A DNA stretch of 64,000 bases from DASUPK01 sp963695675 (lineage in GTDB: Bacteria > Actinomycetota > Thermoleophilia > Solirubrobacterales > 70-9). Below, one piece after another: positions 40,805 to 49,791 of this stretch (position 1 is the stretch's first letter; each line of letters begins with the position of its first letter). The DNA lies in assembly GCA_963695675.1 (NCBI GenBank), contig CAVOGY010000005.1:496001-560000 (forward strand). The letters are read 5' to 3'. Below the pieces are notes generated by a model that did no database searches, was not told the DNA's origin, and worked only from the letters and a program-made list of their open reading frames with translations. Both the position numbers and the translations under genes were made by a program.

Positions 40805-42750
40805 GCGGGCGCGCGTTCCGAGGCGAACGCGACGAAGGCGTCCAGCGCCGCGGGGTCGGCAAGCGCGTCGCGGCTCGCCACCTTCTCCGGCGAGTCGCCG
40901 AGCAGAATGCGCTTCACCGGCAGCTCGAGCTTCTTCATCGTCAGGGTCTTGGGGATCGCCGGAACCGCCGCGACCGTGTCGGGCACATGCCGGGGCGAGA
41001 GCGTCGCCCGGAGCTCGGCGGCAATCCGCGAACGCAGCTCGTCGTCGAGTTCGGTCCCCTCGGCGAGCACCACGAACAGGATCAGCTCGCCCGCGCCGCC
41101 GCCGGGATCCTCGATGTGGACGACGAGGCTCTCCATCACCTCGTCCATCCCTTCGACCACGGAGTAGACCTCGCCGGTCCCAAGCCGGACGCCGCCGCGG
41201 TTGAGGGTGGCGTCGGAGCGCCCGGTGATTACGCAGCTGCCGCGCTCGGTGAACATGATCCAGTCGCCGTGGCGCCAGACGCCGGGGAAGTGCTCGAAGT
41301 AGGCGGCCCGGTAACGCTCGTCGCCGGGGTCGTTCCAGAAGCCGACCGGCATCGACGGCATCGGCTGTCGGATCACCAGCTCTCCCAGCTGGGCGACCAC
41401 GGGTTGGGCCTTCTCGTCATAGGCGGCAACGTCGACCGCGAGGCAGCAGCCGGCGATCTCGCCTCGGTAGACCGGTTGCATCGGGCTCCCCTGGACCATC
41501 CCGGTGCAGACGTCGGTCCCACCGCTGCCGACGTTGAGGAGGACGTCAGGGCCGAGCTGCTCGTAGATCCAGTCGAATCCCTCCGGCGGAAGCGGGGAGC
41601 CGGCGGCGCAGAACTGGCGGATGCTGGACAGGTCCATGTCACGCAGGTCGACACCCCCCTTGCGGCAGGCCATCAAGAAGGCGGGCACGGCGCCCATCAG
41701 CGTCGGCCGAAGCTCCTCGGCCAGCCGCCACTGAGCCGAGAGATCCGGGTACATCGGGTTGCCGTCCAGCATCACGATCGAGGCCCGGAGCAGCAGCGTG
41801 TTGACCAGCGCCATCCACATCATCCAGGCGGTCGTCGTGAACCAGAGCAGCCTGTCCCCCGGCTGCAGGTCCCAGCTCAGGCCCTCGTTCTTATAGGCCT
41901 CGATCAGGATGCCGCCGTGGCGGTGGACGATCGCCTTCGGCAGTCCGGTGGTCCCCGAGGAGAAGAGGACGCAGAGCGGGTGGTCGAACTCGAGCGGGTC
42001 GAACTCGAGCGGGCCGCCCTCGGCGAGCAGCTCGTCCCACTCCATGCAGTCGGGTAGGGCGTCGTCCGGTCCGCCCGGGTAGGGGACGTGAACGACGTGC
42101 TCGAGGCTGGGCAGGGCCTCGCGGACCTTGGCTACCTCGGCGCGGCGGTCGATCGGCTTCTCGCCGTAGGAGTAGCCGGCGATCGCGAGCAGCAGCTTCG
42201 GCTCGAGCTGGCCGAAGCGGTCGATCACGCTGCGCGGCCCGAACTCCGGCGCGCAGGTCGCCCAGATCGCGCCCAGGCTGGCGGCGCCGAGGAACGCGAC
42301 CAGGGTCTCGGGGATGTTCGGCAGGTACGCGACGATCCGGTCGCCGGGCCCGATCCCGAGGCGCCGCAGGCCCGCCCGCGCCCGCGCCACCTGCTCGCGC
42401 AGCTCACCGAAGGTGAGATCGAAGTCGTCGCGTGTCTGCGACCGCGCCAGGACGGCGACCCGGTCGGTGTCCTGGTCGCGGCCGAGCATGTGCTCGGCGT
42501 AGTTGAGCCGGGAGCCGGTGAACCACTCGGCGCCCGGCATCTGGCGGGAGCCGAGCACTCGCTCGTAGGGGGTGTGGGCGCGGACCTCGAAGAAGTCCCA
42601 GAGCGAGCCCCAGAAGCCCTCGAGGTCGTCGACCGACCAGCGCCAGAGCTCGTCGTAGCCGGCGTGGTCGATGCCGCGGGTCTCGCGCAGCCAGTCGAGA
42701 TAGCGGCCGAGTTGCGTCGTCTCGCGGACGTCGGCCGGCGGCGTCCACAT
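40801..42750 (-). CDS. acetoacetyl-CoA synthetase-like AMP-forming ligase
   Basis: The protein has 649 residues from the ATG at 42750. It carries the acetyl-CoA-synthetase N-terminus (YDELWRWSVDDLEGFWGSLWDFF), the P-loop CVLFSSGTTGLPKAIVHRHGG, NVGSGGTDVCTGMVQGSP, the Asp of RGSCVITGRSDATLNRGGVRLG and the C-terminal Lys in KTLTMKKLELPVKR. The order and length match acetoacetate-CoA ligases. A longer GTG start at 42780 exists, but GGAGGAG lies before the later start. It is divergent from the DpgC-like gene across a short operator-bearing gap. Confidence 0.82.
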   Translation of the reverse strand: MWTPPADVRETTQLGRYLDWLRETRGIDHAGYDELWRWSVDDLEGFWGSLWDFFEVRAHTPYERVLGSRQMPGAEWFTGSRLNYAEHMLGRDQDTDRVAVLARSQTRDDFDLTFGELREQVARARAGLRRLGIGPGDRIVAYLPNIPETLVAFLGAASLGAIWATCAPEFGPRSVIDRFGQLEPKLLLAIAGYSYGEKPIDRRAEVAKVREALPSLEHVVHVPYPGGPDDALPDCMEWDELLAEGGPLEFDPLEFDHPLCVLFSSGTTGLPKAIVHRHGGILIEAYKNEGLSWDLQPGDRLLWFTTTAWMMWMALVNTLLLRASIVMLDGNPMYPDLSAQWRLAEELRPTLMGAVPAFLMACRKGGVDLRDMDLSSIRQFCAAGSPLPPEGFDWIYEQLGPDVLLNVGSGGTDVCTGMVQGSPMQPVYRGEIAGCCLAVDVAAYDEKAQPVVAQLGELVIRQPMPSMPVGFWNDPGDERYRAAYFEHFPGVWRHGDWIMFTERGSCVITGRSDATLNRGGVRLGTGEVYSVVEGMDEVMESLVVHIEDPGGGAGELILFVVLAEGTELDDELRSRIAAELRATLSPRHVPDTVAAVPAIPKTLTMKKLELPVKRILLGDSPEKVASRDALADPAALDAFVAFASERAPA

Positions 42751-42795
42751 CACGGATCCGATCTCCTCCACGCGGCTCACGCTCAGACTGAGATA

Positions 42796-44007
42796 TTGTC
42801 AGGTTTTCTGACACTTAGCCCTGAGACGACCGCTTGGACCAACGAGAGGCGGGATCAGTTCCTGCGCTCGAAGGTCGAAGCGATCTATGACGAACTCACC
42901 GACGGTCTCTCGAAGGCCCTGCGTGACGAGGAGCTGCTGGACGCTGCGGCCGAGCGCTACCAGGGGCTCGTCCCGAGCCGGCAGCAGCTGGCCGCCGAGT
43001 CCGAGCGCAGGCTCGCCGACAAGAAGGGCGTCGAGATCGCCCAAGGCCTCTTCCTCTCGCACGTGCTCGCCTCGCCCCGCGCCGGCTCCCACCTGGTCTG
43101 GGCGATGCTCCGCCCCACCCGGGAGGCGCTCGAGCGGATCGAGGACTTCCGCGCCACCGGCTCGGCCGACCTCGGCACGGTCCACGTCCGCCGCGAGGGC
43201 AGGGCCGGCTACCTGGAGATCCGCAACTCCCGTCACCTGAACGCCGAGGACGACACTACGCTCTGGGCCACCGAGTGCGCGGTCGACCTGATCCTGCTCG
43301 ACCCCGAGATCGAGATCGGCGTGATCCGGGGCGGTGTGGTCGACCACCCGCGGTACGCGGGCGGGCGGATCTTCGGCTCGGGGCTCAACCTGACTCGGCT
43401 CTACCTCGGGCAGCTCCCGTTCATGTTCTTCATCACCCGCGACCTCGGCTACGTCAACAAGATCTACCGGGGGCTGTCGGGGCCCGAGTACCGCCCTGAC
43501 GAGCCGGAGGAGACCACCGAGAAGCTCTGGGTCGCAGCCGCCGAGACCTATGCGATCGGCGGCGCCTGCCAGCTCCTCCACGTCATGGATCACGTGATCG
43601 CCGCCCGTGGCTGCCGGCTCTTCCTGCCCGCCCGCAAGGAGGGAATCATCCCGGGGGCCTCCCCGCTGCGGATGCCCCGATCGGTCGGCGACCGGCTGGC
43701 GCGGCAGGCGATCCTCTCCGGGCGGGAGTTCGAGGCGGGCGTCCCGCCCGCGGAGCTGCTCTGCGACGAGGTGGTCGGGCCCGACGCCGTCGACGAGGCG
43801 ATCGCGGCGCGGGTGGAGGCGCTGACCAGCTCCGGGTTGATCAACGCGGCCGCCAACCGCCGCGCCCTCCGCGTCGGCGAGGAGCCGCTCGACGTCTTCC
43901 GCCGCTACATGGCGACCTTCTCGAAAGAGCAGGCCTACTGCCACCTGAGCCCTGCACTGGTCAGCAACCTCGAGGAGCACTGGAATGCCCGCCAGCGCAA
44001 GCTCTGA
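42796..44007 (+). CDS. DpgC-like enoyl-CoA-hydratase-superfamily protein (3,5-dihydroxyphenylacetyl-CoA 1,2-dioxygenase type)
   Basis: The protein has 403 residues. The N-terminal helical part (FLRSKVEAIYDELTDGLSKALRDEEL, then YQGLVPSRQQL) and the crotonase core (GRIFGSGLNLTRLYLGQLPFMFFITRDLGYVNKIYRGL) resemble DpgC, a cofactor-free oxygenase that turns 3,5-dihydroxyphenylacetyl-CoA into the glyoxylate. DpgC is known from glycopeptide antibiotic clusters; no NRPS is nearby here. The PaaK ligase overlaps its 3' end and could make the substrate. The only in-frame start is TTG at 42796. A frame extending back to 42088 runs through the ligase gene and is rejected. Confidence 0.75.
   Translation: MSGFLTLSPETTAWTNERRDQFLRSKVEAIYDELTDGLSKALRDEELLDAAAERYQGLVPSRQQLAAESERRLADKKGVEIAQGLFLSHVLASPRAGSHLVWAMLRPTREALERIEDFRATGSADLGTVHVRREGRAGYLEIRNSRHLNAEDDTTLWATECAVDLILLDPEIEIGVIRGGVVDHPRYAGGRIFGSGLNLTRLYLGQLPFMFFITRDLGYVNKIYRGLSGPEYRPDEPEETTEKLWVAAAETYAIGGACQLLHVMDHVIAARGCRLFLPARKEGIIPGASPLRMPRSVGDRLARQAILSGREFEAGVPPAELLCDEVVGPDAVDEAIAARVEALTSSGLINAAANRRALRVGEEPLDVFRRYMATFSKEQAYCHLSPALVSNLEEHWNARQRKL
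42797..42813. promoter_or_regulatory. perfect inverted repeat TGTCAG-N5-CTGACA in a divergent promoter gap
   Basis: TGTCAGGTTTTCTGACA has 6-bp arms and a 5-base T-rich spacer, in the 45-base gap between the ligase start and the DpgC-like gene. It looks like a dimeric repressor site (TetR/AcrR-type spacing). It would overlap the first codons of the DpgC-like gene if the TTG at 42796 is the true start. Confidence 0.55.
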
Positions 44008-45304
44008 GGCGGCGGTCTGGGACCCGGTCGAGACCGGGCCACGGGAGGCGCTCCGGGAGCTCCAGCTCGAACGGCTCCGCGCCACGGTGGAGCGGTCGCT
44101 CGAGGGTCAGCCTCCGTTCGCCGCACGCTTCGCCGAGGCGGGCATCGCCGACGCGCGCGAGATCGCCTCGCTCGGCGACCTCGCCCGCCTGCCGTTCAGC
44201 CGCAAGTCGGACCTGCGCGAGAACTACCCCTTCGGGTTGCTGGCCGTCCCGCGCGATCAGGTCGTCCGCGTCCATGCCTCCAGCGGCTCGCACGGCAAGC
44301 CGACCGTGGTCGGCTACACGCGCGCTGACCTCGAGGCCTGGATCGAGGTGATGGCCCGCTGCATGACGATGGCCGGCGTCCGGCCCGGGATGGTCGTCCA
44401 CAACGCGAACGGCTATGGCCTCTTCACCGGCGGTCTCGGCTTCCACTACGGCGGCGAGCGGATCGGGGCCACGGTGATCCCGGTCTCGGGCGGCTTCACC
44501 GCGCGCCAGGCGATGCTGCTCTCCGACCTCGGCGGCGAGGCGCTCTGCGCTACTCCGTCCTATGCGCTGGTGATCGCGCAGGCGATCCGGGAGGCGAGTA
44601 TTGACCCCGCCGACCTCCCGCTCGAGCTCGGCCTCTTCGGCGGGGAGCCCTGGACCGAGGAGATGCGTGACCAGCTCGACCGTGAGCTCGCCATGGACGC
44701 GGTCAACTTCTACGGGCTATCGGAGATGTGCGGTCCAGGCGTGGCCGCCGAGTGCCGGGTCGCCCGTCACGGGCTACACGTGCAGGAAGACCACTTCCTG
44801 GTCGAGGTGCTCGACCCCGAGACGGGCGACGCGGTGCCCGAGGGCGCCGATGGAGAGCTGGTCTTCACCACCTTGACCAAGGAGGCTCAACCGCTGATCC
44901 GCTACCGCACCGGTGACATCGGCTCCGTCACCGCCGAACCGTGCGAGTGCGGCCGCACGATGGCGCGCATCACCGCCCTCCGCGGCCGCCTCGACGACAT
45001 GCTGATCATCCGCGGGGTCAACCTCTTCCCGTCGACGATTGAGACGCTGCTGCTCGGCGTCGAGGAGGTCGGTCCTCACTACCGGCTGATCGTCGAGCGC
45101 CCGGCGGAGATGGACGAGGTCAGCGTGGAGTGCGAGCCGGCCGGCGTCGAGATCGACCGGGCTGCCCTCACCGAGCGCCTCGAGCTGCTGCTCCGCGACC
45201 ACACCGGCATCCGGATCGACGTCTCCGTGGTCGACCCCGGCACGATCCCGCGCAGCGAGGGCAAGGCGGTGCGGGTGGTGGATCGCCGTCAGACCGGGCG
45301 GTAG
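43985..45304 (+). CDS. paaK: phenylacetate-CoA ligase-like enzyme
   Basis: The protein has 439 residues, the normal length for PaaK. Motifs: VRVHASSGSHGKPTVVGYT (P-loop), LFGGEPWTEEMR, NFYGLSEMCGPGVAAEC, PLIRYRTGDIGS and DMLIIRGVNLFPSTIE. It makes an aryl-acetyl- or aroyl-CoA with ATP and CoA. The ATG lies inside the last 23 bases of the DpgC-like gene, so the two are coupled, which suggests a hydroxylated phenylacetate as substrate. No paaABCDE epoxidase genes are in the window. It converges with the LysR gene, with 3 bases between the stops. Confidence 0.82.
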   Translation: MPASASSEAAVWDPVETGPREALRELQLERLRATVERSLEGQPPFAARFAEAGIADAREIASLGDLARLPFSRKSDLRENYPFGLLAVPRDQVVRVHASSGSHGKPTVVGYTRADLEAWIEVMARCMTMAGVRPGMVVHNANGYGLFTGGLGFHYGGERIGATVIPVSGGFTARQAMLLSDLGGEALCATPSYALVIAQAIREASIDPADLPLELGLFGGEPWTEEMRDQLDRELAMDAVNFYGLSEMCGPGVAAECRVARHGLHVQEDHFLVEVLDPETGDAVPEGADGELVFTTLTKEAQPLIRYRTGDIGSVTAEPCECGRTMARITALRGRLDDMLIIRGVNLFPSTIETLLLGVEEVGPHYRLIVERPAEMDEVSVECEPAGVEIDRAALTERLELLLRDHTGIRIDVSVVDPGTIPRSEGKAVRVVDRRQTGR

Positions 45305-45307
45305 GCA

Positions 45308-46201
45308 CTAGGCGGCGGCCTGCGCGGCTCGCGTGGCCACCTCCCGGAGCCTCTTCAGGGTGGGCAGAGTGTCGCCGCGTCGCCAGGCGAGCGCGATACC
45401 CATCGTCGGCTCCGGAGAGGCGAAGCGGCGGTAGACGGCCCCCTGGATCCGCAGGCTGCGCGAGCGCTCGAGCATGATGAAGGAGATCCCCGCGCCCTCT
45501 GCGACCGCCGAGACGATCCGCTCCTCCTCGGGCTCCGTGCGGTCGATTGGGCGCCAGGGCGGCTCGCCGTAGACCTCTCGGCGCACCTCGCGCCAGGCGC
45601 CGGGGCCGTGGCTTTCCGGCCACCAGACCAGCGGCTCGTCCTGGATGTCCCGGGGCCGCACCGTCGTCCGCTGTGCCAGGGGGTGACCCTTGGGGAGCAC
45701 GCAGACCATCGGCTCCCTGTCGAGGACGAGCTCCTCGAGGGCGGGCTGCTCGAGCGGAGGACGGACGAAGCCCACGTCGATGTCCCCCTCCAGCAGCTGC
45801 TCGATGTGGAGCATCGTGTTGCCGACGCTCAGCTCGAGCTCGACGGCGGGATATCGCCTGCGGTACTCGGCGACGATCGCGCCTGCGATGCCTCCCGTCA
45901 GCGAGCGGGTCAGGCTGAGGCGCAGGCGGCCGCGCTCGCCCGCGCCGGTCGACCGCGCGAGAGCGGCGGCCTGATCCGCCCGCGCCAGCAGCTCGCGCGC
46001 CTCTGGGAGCAGCGCTTCACCGGCGGCGGTCAGCGCGGCGCCCCGGCGGTTCCGCTCGAATAGCCGGACCCCGAGCTCCGCCTCGAGCGTGCGGATCTGC
46101 TGGCTGACGCTCGGCTGCGCCAGATGGAGCCGCTCGGCCGCGCGGCGAAAGTGGAGCTCCTCGGCGACGGCGACGAACGATGAGAGCTGCCGCAACTCCA
46201 T
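45308..46201 (-). CDS. LysR-family transcriptional regulator
   Basis: The protein has 297 residues. The N-terminal helix-turn-helix is MELRQLSSFVAVAEELHFRRAAERLHLAQPSVSQQI, of the CatM/BenM/CbnR subtype, whose members sense aromatic ring-cleavage products. An effector domain follows (DIDVGFVRPPLEQPALEE). It is divergent from the swivel-protein operon at 46307 with a 105-base gap, the classical LysR arrangement, so it should activate that operon. A reading frame extending to 46897 covers the neighbour and is rejected. Confidence 0.88.
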   Translation of the reverse strand: MELRQLSSFVAVAEELHFRRAAERLHLAQPSVSQQIRTLEAELGVRLFERNRRGAALTAAGEALLPEARELLARADQAAALARSTGAGERGRLRLSLTRSLTGGIAGAIVAEYRRRYPAVELELSVGNTMLHIEQLLEGDIDVGFVRPPLEQPALEELVLDREPMVCVLPKGHPLAQRTTVRPRDIQDEPLVWWPESHGPGAWREVRREVYGEPPWRPIDRTEPEEERIVSAVAEGAGISFIMLERSRSLRIQGAVYRRFASPEPTMGIALAWRRGDTLPTLKRLREVATRAAQAAA

Positions 46202-46211
46202 CCAGCCATGA

Positions 46212-46222
46212 TAGGCGCCGCC
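46212..46222. promoter_or_regulatory. inverted repeat in the LysR/swivel-operon intergenic region
   Basis: AGGCG-C-CGCCT lies 11 bases upstream of the LysR start and 85 bases upstream of the swivel-protein ATG. It is a possible LysR autoregulatory site. A second partial copy (AGGCGCGC) lies at about 46229. In DNA of this GC content such repeats also arise by chance. Confidence 0.3.
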
Positions 46223-46306
46223 TTTCACAGGCGCGCGAATCGAGACTTGATCGGTCCCCGCCGGACCCGTAACGTCGGGGCACTGAGAGCCACGGAGGAG
46301 GTTGAG

Positions 46307-48142
46307 ATGTCCGCTGCGGCCGAGACCGGGGTCCAGGGTTTCCTGAGCCCCTTCGAGGTCCCCGCGCCCGACGGCTGCGAGGGCTGGGAGGCGATGTTCC
46401 CCTACTACGCCCTGTTCAGCAAGGAGCGGCGCGAGGACGAGGAGCGGCGCGGCTGGTTCCGCGACGGCATGCACTTCCCTGAGCCGATGTTCCCCTTCGA
46501 CTTCGTCACCGCCGATTCTCCGTTCCTCGCCCTCGGCCAAGCCAACTCCCGGATCTTCCTGGTGCCGCCCGCCCTCGGCATCGACCATCGCGTGCTCTAC
46601 GGGTGGGTGTACATGAGCGCCAACCCCGTGACCGACGAGGCCGAAATCGGGCGCCGCGCGCAGGAGTTCGAGAAGCGCGCCGGCTTCTACTTCCAGAACT
46701 GGGACGAGCTCTATGGGCGCTGGCAGCAGAAGGTCGAGGAGGAGATCCGGGGACTTGAGACGCTCGAGGTCCCGGAGCTGCCCGACGTCGAGAACGAGGC
46801 GGTGGTCACCGAGGCGCGAGGGCTGGGATCGAGCCACACGCTGCTCGTCGCGTACGACCGGCTGCTCGAGAGCATCGATCGGATCTGGCAGTACCACTTC
46901 GAGTTCCTCAACCTGGGCTACGCCGCGTATCTCGTTTTCTACGAGCTCTGCAAGCGCTCGTTCCCCGACATCGGGGACCAGACGATCGCGACGATGGTCT
47001 CCGGCATCGACGTGGTCCTCTTCCGTCCCGACGAGGAGCTCAAGCGCCTCGCGCAGCGCGCGGTCGAGGATGGGATCGCGGAGGCGATCAAGGCGGCTTC
47101 GGACGAGGAGTCACTGCGCGCCGCCCTCTCCGGAAGCGAAGAGGGCGAGGCGTGGCTCTCCGATTGGGAGGAGACCAAATCGCCCTGGTTCAACTACTCC
47201 AACGGCAACGGCTTCTATCACCACCATCGCTCGTGGATCGACGATCCGGCCATCCCGATTGCCGGCGTCCGCTCCTACATCGAGCGCCTGGAGGCAGGTG
47301 AGGAGATCGCGCGGCCCGTCGACGCGGTGACAGCGGAGCGGGACCGCGTTGCCTCGGGATACCGGGACCTGCTTACCGACGACGAGGCTCGCCAGGCGTT
47401 CGACCAGGCCCTCGGCCTCTCGCGCACGGTCTTCCCCTACGTGGAGAGCCACAACTTCTACGTCGAGCACTGGTACCACACCGTCTTCTGGAACAAGGTG
47501 CGGGAGTTCGGCCACCTGCTCGCGCGGAACGGCTTCCTGGATGACGCGGAGGACGTCTTCTACCTGCAGCGCAGCGAGGTCTCGGATGCACTCATCGACC
47601 TGAGGCTTGCGTGGGCGGCCGGATCGACCGGGCGCGGTCCCGGCTACTGGCCTCCGATCGTGGCCGAGCGCAAGCGGATCATGGACGCGATGCGCGCCTG
47701 GTCGCCGCCGCCGGCCCTCGGGGCGGTACCCGAGGCGATCACCGAGCCTCTGACGATCATGCTCTGGGGCATCACGACCGAGCGCGTGCAGGAGTGGGCG
47801 GCGGCCGAGAGCGACGGAGGCGGATCGCTGACCGGCTTCGCCGGCTCGCCCGGGGTCGTGGAGGGCACCGCTCGCGTGATCCTCGACGTGCGCGACATCG
47901 GTGATCTCACCGACGGCGAGATCCTCGTCGCCCCGGTGACCTCGCCAAGCTGGACACCCGTATTCGGAAAGGTCGCCGGAGCCGTCTCCGACATTGGCGG
48001 GATCATGTCCCACGCCGCGATCGTCGCTCGCGAGTACCGGATGCCGGCGGTCGTCGGCACCGGAAACGCCACGGCGCGAATCAAGACCGGCGACCGGATC
48101 CGCGTCGACGGCGGCGAGGGCGTCGTCACCATCGTCTCTTGA
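46307..48142 (+). CDS. phosphohistidine-swivel (PEP-utilising enzyme mobile domain) protein, paralogue 2
   Basis: The protein has 611 residues. Its last 110 or so form a PEP-synthase-type swivel domain, with the phosphorylatable His569 in DIGGIMSHAAIVARE, then MPAVVGTG. The first 480 or so residues are an all-helical-looking region (EGWEAMFPYYALFSKERREDE, then NWDELYGRWQQKVEEE) found in two-component aryl dikinases such as subunit 1 (about 70 kDa) of phenylphosphate synthase. The ATP-grasp partner is not next to it; the only candidate is at 55687. A 613-residue paralogue lies at 56703. The ATG follows GGAGGAGG, and its stop overlaps the CrtI-like TTG start. Confidence 0.8.
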   Translation: MSAAAETGVQGFLSPFEVPAPDGCEGWEAMFPYYALFSKERREDEERRGWFRDGMHFPEPMFPFDFVTADSPFLALGQANSRIFLVPPALGIDHRVLYGWVYMSANPVTDEAEIGRRAQEFEKRAGFYFQNWDELYGRWQQKVEEEIRGLETLEVPELPDVENEAVVTEARGLGSSHTLLVAYDRLLESIDRIWQYHFEFLNLGYAAYLVFYELCKRSFPDIGDQTIATMVSGIDVVLFRPDEELKRLAQRAVEDGIAEAIKAASDEESLRAALSGSEEGEAWLSDWEETKSPWFNYSNGNGFYHHHRSWIDDPAIPIAGVRSYIERLEAGEEIARPVDAVTAERDRVASGYRDLLTDDEARQAFDQALGLSRTVFPYVESHNFYVEHWYHTVFWNKVREFGHLLARNGFLDDAEDVFYLQRSEVSDALIDLRLAWAAGSTGRGPGYWPPIVAERKRIMDAMRAWSPPPALGAVPEAITEPLTIMLWGITTERVQEWAAAESDGGGSLTGFAGSPGVVEGTARVILDVRDIGDLTDGEILVAPVTSPSWTPVFGKVAGAVSDIGGIMSHAAIVAREYRMPAVVGTGNATARIKTGDRIRVDGGEGVVTIVS

Positions 48143-49791
48143 GCGACGCGCGCTATGACGCCGTCGTCGCGGGCGGCGGGCACCACGCGACGATCATCGC
48201 CTGCTACCTCGCCCGGGCGGGGCAGAGCGTCTGCGTGCTGGAGAGGACGCCGCACTTCGGCGGGGGGGCGTGTACCAGCGAAGGCCCCGCGCCCGGGTAC
48301 CTGATGAACCACTGCAGCCACTGGACCCGCTTCTACGGGCACCCGGCCTACCGTGACTTCGACCTCGCGGCGGAGGGTCTCCGCTACGTCTTCCCCGAGC
48401 AGAACGAGGGGATGATCTTCGACGACGGCTCGTCGTTCATCGGCTACTCCGCCTCCCGCGTGGTCGATGCGTCCACCGGGAGGCAGGAGCGCTCCGAGGA
48501 GAACATCCGGCGGACCTTCGAGCAGATCGCGGAGGTCTCACCCCGCGACGCCGACACCTACATGTCGCTGCTCGGGGCGTACGAGCAGCACTGGAAGCGG
48601 GCCTTCCGCCGGCATCGCTTCAGCCCGCCGCCGCCGTGGGGCACGCCAGATCCCCTCGAGGAGCTGCTCGAGGTCTCCGGCAGCCGGATCGAGCCCGTGC
48701 ACCAGCTGATGACCCTGCGACAGCTGGCATTCGACTTCTTCGAGAGCACCGAGATGCGCATCCTTTTCATGCGAGCCGCGACGACCTCGACGGGCTGCTA
48801 CCCGGACGACGTCCCGGGGCTCCAGGGGCTGATCCACGTCCTGCCCCTCGCCCTCTCGTTCGAGCCGGCGGCGATCGCGGTGGGCGGCAGCCAGGCGATC
48901 ACCGACGCCCTGATCTCGGCCGGCCGGAAGATGGGAGTGGAGTACGTGAGCTCGGCCGAGGTGGACCGCATCCTCGTCGAGGGTGACCGGGCGGCGGGAG
49001 TCGAGCTGGCGGACGGATCCCGGATCGACGCCGAGCTGGTGGTCAGTGACCTCGGCCTGCCCCAGACGGTCCTGCGCCTGTTGCGCGACCTGGACGTCGA
49101 CGCGGGCTTCGCCAGGCGGATCGGGAATATCCACTACGACCGCGGTCAGCTGCTCTGGGCCAATCTCGCCATCCACGAACCGCCGCGCTACGCCGCCGAG
49201 GCGGGCAATCCCGGCGTCGGCGAGCAGCCGCGCCTCTACTGGGGTCCGAAGGACATCGACTATCTCACCCTGCGCTACCAGCCCGAGATCTTCACCGAGG
49301 GGTTCGCCCGCCGCCCGTACGTGCTCTGCTCGGTGGACAGCATCTGGGACGAGACGCGCGCCCCCGCCGGCAGCCACATCGTCGGGGTCGAGGAGTTCGC
49401 GGCGCCGCGGCGGCTCTTCTCGGACTCGGCCTGGCGAGAGGTCAAGGAGCGCTTCATGGACAACCTGCTCGGCGAGTGGGAGCGCTACGCACCCAACATG
49501 ACGCGAGACAACGTGGTTGCCGCGCGCGTATATGGGCCAGACGACATCGAGCGGAAGCGTCCGGACATGGCCGAGGGCGGCTACTCGGCCGGCAGCACGA
49601 TCGCATCGCAGCTCGGGCGCTTTCGGCCGATCGCAGGCGCAAACTCCTACCGGCTGCTCCTCGACAACGTCTACAACTGCTCGGCCAACCTTCATTCCGG
49701 GCCCGGCATCGGCCGCGGCTCGAGCTGGAACTGCTTCCAGGAGATCGCGCGCGATCTCGCGATCGAGGCACCGGCGCTCGCCGCCCGATGA
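48139..49791 (+). CDS. CrtI/phytoene-desaturase-like FAD oxidoreductase
   Basis: The protein has 550 residues. It follows the layout of CrtI-like NAD(P)/FAD proteins, with a Rossmann start, LERTPHFGGGACTSE as second FAD contact, ALSFEPAAIAVGGSQAITDAL and a C-terminal LLLDNVYNCSANLHSGPGIGRG. The dinucleotide motif reads AGGGHHATII, where homologues have GAGHNGL, so two positions of the phosphate loop differ. It begins in the stop codon of the swivel protein (TTGA) and its stop overlaps the SDR start. It could oxidise or desaturate the phosphorylated product; the substrate is unknown and a carotenoid role is unlikely here. Confidence 0.75.
   Translation: MSDARYDAVVAGGGHHATIIACYLARAGQSVCVLERTPHFGGGACTSEGPAPGYLMNHCSHWTRFYGHPAYRDFDLAAEGLRYVFPEQNEGMIFDDGSSFIGYSASRVVDASTGRQERSEENIRRTFEQIAEVSPRDADTYMSLLGAYEQHWKRAFRRHRFSPPPPWGTPDPLEELLEVSGSRIEPVHQLMTLRQLAFDFFESTEMRILFMRAATTSTGCYPDDVPGLQGLIHVLPLALSFEPAAIAVGGSQAITDALISAGRKMGVEYVSSAEVDRILVEGDRAAGVELADGSRIDAELVVSDLGLPQTVLRLLRDLDVDAGFARRIGNIHYDRGQLLWANLAIHEPPRYAAEAGNPGVGEQPRLYWGPKDIDYLTLRYQPEIFTEGFARRPYVLCSVDSIWDETRAPAGSHIVGVEEFAAPRRLFSDSAWREVKERFMDNLLGEWERYAPNMTRDNVVAARVYGPDDIERKRPDMAEGGYSAGSTIASQLGRFRPIAGANSYRLLLDNVYNCSANLHSGPGIGRGSSWNCFQEIARDLAIEAPALAAR

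Noticed and set aside
42088..42795. Upstream extension of the DpgC-like gene
   Set aside because: It runs antisense through the acetoacetyl-CoA-synthetase-like gene and has no hydratase-family features.
48139..49791. Carotenoid desaturase
   Set aside because: Similarity is at the superfamily level only; no phytoene synthase, cyclase or other carotenoid genes nearby, and the gene is coupled to a phosphotransfer protein.
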